Assembly (NCBI RefSeq): GCF_007954505.1
Contig: NZ_CP042412.1
Span: 3,472,001-3,536,000, forward strand
Direction of reading: 5' to 3'
DNA length: 64,000 bases
Source: Microbacterium sp. CBA3102
Lineage (GTDB): Bacteria > Actinomycetota > Actinomycetes > Actinomycetales > Microbacteriaceae
Part shown: one piece after another, positions 59,148 through 64,000 of the stretch
How positions within the stretch are numbered: position 1 is the stretch's first letter
Layout: each line of letters opens with the position of its first letter
The notes under the pieces: generated by a model
The model's database searches: none
Told to the model about the DNA's origin: nothing
Seen by the model: the letters and a program-made list of their open reading frames with translations, nothing else
Made by a program: the position numbers and the translations under genes

Positions 59148-60053
59148 TCAGCCGTGCGCCGCGAGGAGTTGGAGCAGCCACCCGGCAGATCGGACCTTGA
59201 CGGCACCGGCGCGCTCAGCTCGTTCGCTGAGCTCCCGGTCGCTGGTGACCACGACGACTGTGCGCACATCAGCGACGCGTCGCTCGACTTCGGCGACGAT
59301 CGCGTCGTCACCCGCAGCCTCGGCTCGAACCACGGCGACTGTGCTCGCTTTGTCTTCGATGTCCCGCGCCTGCCCCTCGACCACCATCGAGACCTCGGGG
59401 AACCACTCGTCTCCGCCGAGATCCAGATCCTCCGCGGGGACCACCAGCGCCTCCAGCCGGAGACGAAGGCGCGTCGCCGCTCCCGCACGGTCCTTCCACC
59501 AGCCGTCGGGCACGGACCCGACGACGTTCGCGGCGTCGACCACGACCACCGGCCGCACCTGGAGCAGCGCCCGCAGCATCGGCCATGCCGCGGCGAACCC
59601 GGGGTGCAACGGTCGCTCGTCGACCTCATCGATGGGCACCCACTCGAGTGCCACGCTCTCCGGGTCGCTGATCACCGGGTCAAAGGGCACCTGCACATCG
59701 GCAATGACCGTCGTGTACGACCAGATGCGCAGATCGAGCACGCTGGTGAACCGAGGACGAACGGCACCATCAGGCACGCCCGCTTCCTCCTGCGCCTCAC
59801 GGATCGCCCCGGCGATCGCGCTCTCGCCCTCGTGCAGCGCCCCACCGGGAAGCCCCCAGGTGCCACCGAAGTGGCTCCAAGAGACGCGATGCTGCAGCAG
59901 GATGCCCCGGGCCGGGTCAAAGGCGAGAAGCCCGGCAGCGCCGAAACGCCCCCAGTATTTCTCGCCCGACGCCGCGATCACCCAGGCATCGCCCGGGTTC
60001 CGCGGCCCGTCCGGGCGACGCGGCTCGCCAGAGGCAGGAGGTACGACCGTCAC
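59148..60053 (-). CDS. NUDIX hydrolase fused to NYN/PIN-like domain
   Basis: A 301-residue fusion. Residues about 20-165 are a NUDIX domain with GGALHEGESAIAGAI and REAQEEAGV forming the box. Residues 170-301 resemble a NYN/PIN-like RNase domain: VVVVDAANVVGSVPDGWWKD (first acidic metal site), EVSMVVEGQARDI, TVAVVRAEAAGDDAIVAEV and VVVVTSDRELSERAERAGA with further acidic residues. One protein could thus cleave a nucleotide-type substrate and RNA. The partner relation between the domains is unknown. The ATG at 60053 begins MTVVPPASGEPRR. Confidence 0.8.
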   Translation of the reverse strand: MTVVPPASGEPRRPDGPRNPGDAWVIAASGEKYWGRFGAAGLLAFDPARGILLQHRVSWSHFGGTWGLPGGALHEGESAIAGAIREAQEEAGVPDGAVRPRFTSVLDLRIWSYTTVIADVQVPFDPVISDPESVALEWVPIDEVDERPLHPGFAAAWPMLRALLQVRPVVVVDAANVVGSVPDGWWKDRAGAATRLRLRLEALVVPAEDLDLGGDEWFPEVSMVVEGQARDIEDKASTVAVVRAEAAGDDAIVAEVERRVADVRTVVVVTSDRELSERAERAGAVKVRSAGWLLQLLAAHG

Positions 60054-60114
60054 CCCTTCAGCCTTTCACAGCATCGGGGACGTGGCGCCACGGCGCGACA
60101 CGCGTCGGAACAGA

Positions 60115-61635
60115 TCAGCGCTGACGCTTCTCGCGCACCCGCATGTTGATCACGATGGGCGTGCCCTCGAAGGAGTACAGCTCACGCAGGCGGCGCTGGA
60201 TGAACCGGCGGTACCCCGCGTCGAGGAACCCGGTGGTGAACAGCACGAACGTCGGCGGGCGGGTCGATGCCTGCGTCCCGAACAGGATGCGCGGCTGCTT
60301 GCCACCGCGCAGCGGGTGCGGGTGCTCGGCGACGAGCTCGGCGAGGAACGCGTTGAACTTGCCGGTCGGGATGCGCCGGTCCCAGTTCTCCAGCGAGGTC
60401 TCCAGCGCGGGGACGAGCTTGTCGAGGTGACGCCCCGTCTTCGCCGAGATGTTCACGCGCGGCGCCCAGGCGACGTGTGCGAGGTCCTGCTCGATCTCGC
60501 GCTCCAGGTAGCGGCGACGATCGGCGTTCTCGAGGTCATCGTCGTTCAGGCGATCCCACTTGTTGAACGCGAGGACGAGCGCACGGCCCGACTCGAGGAC
60601 GAGGTCGATGATGCGCACGTCCTGCTCGCTGATCGTCTCCGAGACGTCGAGCACGACGACCGCGACCTCGGCCTTCTCCAGCGCGGCAGAGGTGCGCAGC
60701 GAGGCGTAGAAGTCCGCGCCCTGCGCCATGTGCACGCGGCGGCGGATGCCGGCTGTGTCGACCAGGCGCCACATCTTCCCGCCGAGCTCCACGACCTCGT
60801 CCACCGGGTCGCGGGTCGTGCCGGCGAGGTCGTTGACGACGACGCGCTCTTCACCGGCGGCCTTGTTCAGCAGCGACGACTTGCCGACATTCGGGCGGCC
60901 GAGGATGGCCACTCGACGCGGGCCGCCGATCTCCTGCTTCGCGACGGCCGAGACCTCGGGAAGCTTCTTCAGCACGGCATCCAGCAGGTCGGCGACACCA
61001 CGCCCGTGGATGGCCGAGACGGGATACGGCTCGCCGAGCCCGAGGCTCCACAGCGGTGCCGTCTCCGGCTCCTGCCGGGCGTCATCGATCTTGTTGGCGA
61101 CGAGGAACACCGGCTTACCGCTCTTGCGCAGCAGCTTCACGACGTGCTCGTCGGTCGAGGTGGCTCCGACCATCGCGTCGACGACGAACAACACCATGTC
61201 GGCCAGGTCGATCGCGACCTCCGCCTGCATCGCGACCGAGCGGTCGATGCCACGCGCATCGGGCTCCCACCCGCCGGTGTCGACGAGCGAGAAGCGACGG
61301 TCGCCCCACTCGGCCTTGTAGGTCACGCGGTCGCGGGTCACGCCAGGTGTGTCCTCCACGACGGCCTCACGGCGTCCGAGGATGCGGTTCACGAGCGCGG
61401 ACTTGCCGACGTTCGGGCGTCCGACGATCGCCACCACGGGCAGAGCCGGGCTGTAGTGGATGCCGTCCTCGCCGAGAGTGACACCGGCGAGGAGCGCGGC
61501 GTCCTCGTCGTCCAGCTCGTAGTCGGAGAGGCCGGCGCGCAGGGTCTCCGCGCGCTGCTCGGCGAGATTCTCGTCGAGCTGGTCCATCTTCTCGGCGAGC
61601 TGGTCGGGGCCGCCTTCGTATTCGTCGTCAGCCAC
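60115..61635 (-). CDS. der: Ribosome biogenesis GTPase Der (EngA)
   Basis: A 506-residue tandem GTPase. The first G domain has [15 protein letters not shown] and [11 protein letters not shown] (G3); the second has [25 protein letters not shown] and FNKWD. The C-terminal KH-like domain ends with [13 protein letters not shown]. An acidic N-terminal extension of about 65 residues is usual in actinobacteria. Der is needed for 50S assembly. The GTG start overlaps the end of cmk by 8 bases, placing it last in the rluB-tyrA-cmk-der operon. Confidence 0.95.
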   Translation of the reverse strand: MADDEYEGGPDQLAEKMDQLDENLAEQRAETLRAGLSDYELDDEDAALLAGVTLGEDGIHYSPALPVVAIVGRPNVGKSALVNRILGRREAVVEDTPGVTRDRVTYKAEWGDRRFSLVDTGGWEPDARGIDRSVAMQAEVAIDLADMVLFVVDAMVGATSTDEHVVKLLRKSGKPVFLVANKIDDARQEPETAPLWSLGLGEPYPVSAIHGRGVADLLDAVLKKLPEVSAVAKQEIGGPRRVAILGRPNVGKSSLLNKAAGEERVVVNDLAGTTRDPVDEVVELGGKMWRLVDTAGIRRRVHMAQGADFYASLRTSAALEKAEVAVVVLDVSETISEQDVRIIDLVLESGRALVLAFNKWDRLNDDDLENADRRRYLEREIEQDLAHVAWAPRVNISAKTGRHLDKLVPALETSLENWDRRIPTGKFNAFLAELVAEHPHPLRGGKQPRILFGTQASTRPPTFVLFTTGFLDAGYRRFIQRRLRELYSFEGTPIVINMRVREKRQR

Positions 61636-62350
61636 GGTGTGCTCCTTGGATTCGCTCGATCACCGTGAGCACGGCGTCGATGGTCTGGGGGAAATCGAGT
61701 TCCGTCGAGTCGACGACCTCGACGCCGTCCGCGGCGTTGAGGAAGTCGACGACGGCACTGTCTGAGGCATCGCGCTTGTGGAGCGCCGCGGCGACAGCAG
61801 CCGCGTTCTCGCCGGCGAGTTCGCCGGCGCGTCGAGCGGCACGCACTTCGGGTGCCGCGGTGAGCAGGATCCGCACGGGCGCATCCGGAGCGACGACGGT
61901 CGTGATGTCACGGCCTTCGACCACCACGGCGGGGTAGGCGGATTCAGCGACCAGTGCGCGGAACAGCTCGTTGACCTGCGCGCGCACCTCGGGCACGCGG
62001 GCCACGCCGCTCACCGCGGCGGAAACCCGAGAATCACGGATGGCCTCGGTGATGTCAGTGTCGCCGACGCGAACGGTGCGGTCGTCGGGGTCGAGTCCCA
62101 GACGCACGGGGAAGTCGGATGCCGCCGCGCGGACCGCCTCGGGGTCCGAGGTGTCGGCACCGCGATCGAGCACGTGCCAGGCGAGTGCGCGGTAGGCGGA
62201 GCCGGTGTCGAGGTACCCGAAGCCGAGCGTGCGCGCGACGGCCTTCGACACGCTGGACTTGCCCGAACCGGCCGGTCCGTCGATCGCGATGAACTTCGTC
62301 GCATCGGCCACGTGTGCGGGCGCCGTGGACGCGTTCGAGGTGTCAGTCAT
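61628..62350 (-). CDS. cmk: Cytidylate kinase
   Basis: A 240-residue kinase that phosphorylates CMP/dCMP. The P-loop is [19 protein letters not shown] near residues 22-40, followed by [16 protein letters not shown], the NMP-binding region [34 protein letters not shown] and [14 protein letters not shown] 62350 overlaps the end of tyrA by 8 bases; an open frame extending further upstream is antisense noise inside tyrA. Confidence 0.95.
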   Translation of the reverse strand: MTDTSNASTAPAHVADATKFIAIDGPAGSGKSSVSKAVARTLGFGYLDTGSAYRALAWHVLDRGADTSDPEAVRAAASDFPVRLGLDPDDRTVRVGDTDITEAIRDSRVSAAVSGVARVPEVRAQVNELFRALVAESAYPAVVVEGRDITTVVAPDAPVRILLTAAPEVRAARRAGELAGENAAAVAAALHKRDASDSAVVDFLNAADGVEVVDSTELDFPQTIDAVLTVIERIQGAHRG

Positions 62351-63479
62351 TGGTGTTCCCTGCAATCCGCCAGCCGCGTTCCTGGAGTCCGGTGATCGCC
62401 CCGTGCAGCGCGGCCGGGTCGACGCTGATCTCGGCGAGGCCGAACTGGGCCCCTGGCGAGTGCTCGAGTCGGAGGTCTTCGACGTTGACGCCCAGTTCGC
62501 CGAGCTCGCCGAACAGGCGACCCAGCTGACCGGCGGTGTCGTCGACCATGACGACGAGCGACTCGAAGCGCTGGTTCTGTCCGTGCTTTCCGGGGAGGCG
62601 GTCGACGCCGTCGTTGCCCTGGCGGATCGTCTCGGCGACCACGCGCCGCGCTCCGGGCGCGCTCGGCTCCCGCAATGCGTCCGCCACTTCTCCGAGATCG
62701 GCGGCGAGAGCATCGAGGATCTCGACGACGGGGCCGGCGTTGGCGCCGAGGATCTGCACCCACAACTCGGGAGCCGAGGCCGCGATGCGCGTCGTGTCAC
62801 GAACGCCCTGGCCTGCAAGACGGAGCGCGCCCTCCTCCGCCTCCGCGAGGCGGGCGGCGAGCAGGCTCGCGACGACCTGAGGCACGTGCGACGTGAGCGC
62901 GACCGAACGGTCATGCTCCTCCGGCGTCATCTCGAGCGGCATCGCCCCGACGTCGAGCGCGAGCGCTTCGACCAGGGCGAGGTCCGTCGCCTTCGTGTCC
63001 TCGTCGCGGCACACGACCCACGGTCGCCCGACGAACAGATCGGCGCGGGCGGAGATGGCCCCACCGCGCTCACGGCCAGCAAGCGGATGCGATCCGATGT
63101 ATCGGGTGAGGTCGACGCCCCGCGACTGCAGGGTGCGGAACGGCTCCAGCTTCACACTCGCCACGTCGGTCACCACGGCGTCCGGGAAGCGCTGGAGTTC
63201 GGCTTGGATGACGTCCGCGGTCACATCCGGCGGCACGGCGACCACGATCAGCGAGGGCGTGTCGTCCTCGGTGGCGAGGCGGCCGGCCCCGTAGTCGACG
63301 GCGAGGCGCAGCTGTGCGGGCGACGCGTCCGTCAGAACGACGTCGATGCCCTTCGACCGGAGTGCGTGGCCGACGCTCGCCCCGAGCAGACCGGCGCCGA
63401 CGACGCGGACGGTCCCGGAGAGACGAGGCGCGACGGCGCCTGCCCTCCGCGCCGTGGGCGCACTCGTGGTATCGGTCAC
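62343..63479 (-). CDS. tyrA: Prephenate dehydrogenase
   Basis: A 378-residue enzyme of tyrosine synthesis that oxidatively decarboxylates prephenate. The Rossmann fold begins [17 protein letters not shown] near residue 25; VVTDVASVK and [16 protein letters not shown] are family motifs, the latter around the substrate histidine. A C-terminal ACT-like domain ([20 protein letters not shown]) probably mediates feedback control. GTG at 63479 overlaps the rluB stop (GTGA). Confidence 0.93.
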   Translation of the reverse strand: MTDTTSAPTARRAGAVAPRLSGTVRVVGAGLLGASVGHALRSKGIDVVLTDASPAQLRLAVDYGAGRLATEDDTPSLIVVAVPPDVTADVIQAELQRFPDAVVTDVASVKLEPFRTLQSRGVDLTRYIGSHPLAGRERGGAISARADLFVGRPWVVCRDEDTKATDLALVEALALDVGAMPLEMTPEEHDRSVALTSHVPQVVASLLAARLAEAEEGALRLAGQGVRDTTRIAASAPELWVQILGANAGPVVEILDALAADLGEVADALREPSAPGARRVVAETIRQGNDGVDRLPGKHGQNQRFESLVVMVDDTAGQLGRLFGELGELGVNVEDLRLEHSPGAQFGLAEISVDPAALHGAITGLQERGWRIAGNTND

Positions 63480-64000
63480 TCGTTCTCCTGCTCGCCTGGC
63501 GCCTCGGCGACACCGGAATCACGGCGCGACAAGGTCAAAAGCGCGCCGAGTTCGATTTTAGTCAGTTCCCGCGTCTTCCCGACCGGGAGGGTTCCCAGGT
63601 GGAGCGGCCCGAACTGCCGGCGCACGAGTTCCGTGACCGGATGACCGACCGCGGCGAGCATCCGACGGACGATCCGGTTGCGTCCGGAGTGCAGGGTCAG
63701 CTCGACCAGGCTCGACCCGCGCGAGGTGTCCAGCAGCCGCGCCTTGTCCGCAGCGATGGGGCCGTCTTCGAGCTCGATGCCCTTGGTGAGCTTCGAGATC
63801 GTCTGGGGCAGCACCGTCCCCTCGACCTTCGCGATGTACACCTTCGTCACGCCGAACGAGGGGTGAGCGAGCACGTGGGCGAGAGCGCCGTCATTCGTGA
63901 GGATCAAGAGACCACTCGTCTCGGCGTCGAGGCGTCCGACGTTGTACAGGCGCTCCTCGAACTGCTCCGTGAAGCGGCGAAGGTCGGGCCTGCCGTTTTC
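63476..64000 (-). CDS. rluB: Pseudouridine synthase RluB-like (5' end beyond window)
   Basis: The last 174 residues of an RsuA/RluB-type enzyme that converts a uridine of 23S rRNA to pseudouridine. The catalytic motif GRLDAETSGLLILTNDG (Asp of RLD) lies near the right edge. After it come KVYIAKVEGTV, LHSGRNRIVRRMLAAVGHPV and LVRRQFGPLHLGTLPVGK. The N-terminal S4 domain and start lie past the window. It is the upstream gene of tyrA-cmk-der as far as visible. Confidence 0.92.
   Translation of the reverse strand, partial: ENGRPDLRRFTEQFEERLYNVGRLDAETSGLLILTNDGALAHVLAHPSFGVTKVYIAKVEGTVLPQTISKLTKGIELEDGPIAADKARLLDTSRGSSLVELTLHSGRNRIVRRMLAAVGHPVTELVRRQFGPLHLGTLPVGKTRELTKIELGALLTLSRRDSGVAEAPGEQENE

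Noticed and set aside
59197-61668. Very long + strand open frame (823 codons)
   Set aside because: Antisense to the NUDIX-NYN and der genes, both with clear conserved motifs; the + frame has no recognisable domain.

Overview
The window reads as a chromosomal segment of a high-GC actinobacterium, most likely Microbacteriaceae (Microbacterium-like). Reasons: the strong G/C third-position bias, the rluB-tyrA-cmk-der cluster at the right end, a DUF222/HNH endonuclease, a long bifunctional phosphoketolase, and several start codons that sit 6-7 bases after a TANNNT -10 box (leaderless mRNAs). The genus is an inference; no rRNA is present.

Left chromosomal flank (1-15,550): ordinary regulatory and metabolic genes. 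They include a TetR/MFS/amidohydrolase cluster, a HerA-like ATPase with a membrane protein, a MarR/DNA-alkylation-repair pair, a VOC protein divergent from a WYL regulator, a NUDIX hydrolase, a lipoprotein, a TetR/GNAT pair, phosphoketolase, and an HxlR regulator divergent from a DHFR-like protein. Several intergenic regions hold clear palindromic operators.

Integrated element (15,582-55,323, about 39.7 kb): an integrative conjugative element inserted in the anticodon loop of a tRNA-Pro(GGG) gene. The host tRNA is split: its 3' half lies at 15,550-15,591 and its 5' half at 55,314-55,355. The two halves still form a perfectly paired acceptor stem with each other. The element carries its own complete tRNA-Pro (55,201-55,274) with terminator just inside its right end. 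It also carries a tyrosine integrase, an excisionase-like protein and repeated integrase arm-type sites. The conjugation core on the + strand (34,733-53,783) has ArdC, primase-polymerase, DUF2637, ParB-like, VirB8/TcpC-like, M23 hydrolase, DUF6112, VirB6/TrbL-like, SCO6880-like, VirB4-like, VirD4-like coupling protein, SSB and DUF4913 genes. A MobF relaxase lies on the - strand at 21,584-25,129.

Cargo on the element: (i) a tightly overlapping three-gene operon (15,729-20,898) of a C5-cytosine methyltransferase, a protein with a MORC/Hsp90-like ATPase fused to a histidine-kinase-like module, and a receiver-domain protein. This is the best candidate for an undescribed restriction/defence-like system. 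(ii) A second C5-methyltransferase whose gene contains a complete nested ORF in another frame with its own strong Shine-Dalgarno. (iii) An ABC exporter, two-component system, SdpI-like protein and AraC regulator cluster with two matching palindromic promoters, probably antimicrobial-peptide sensing and resistance. (iv) Unrecognised genes at 25,204-27,127. (v) A 585-residue orphan gene placed antisense inside the transfer operon.

Right chromosomal flank (55,356-64,000): GNAT acetyltransferase, a small hypothetical protein, YhhN-like lysoplasmalogenase, S4 RNA-binding protein, DUF222-HNH endonuclease under a LexA-like box, a NUDIX-NYN fusion, and the overlapping operon rluB-tyrA-cmk-der read on the - strand. 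No gene-free stretch exceeds about 300 bases. No rRNA, CRISPR array or recognisable insertion sequence was seen.
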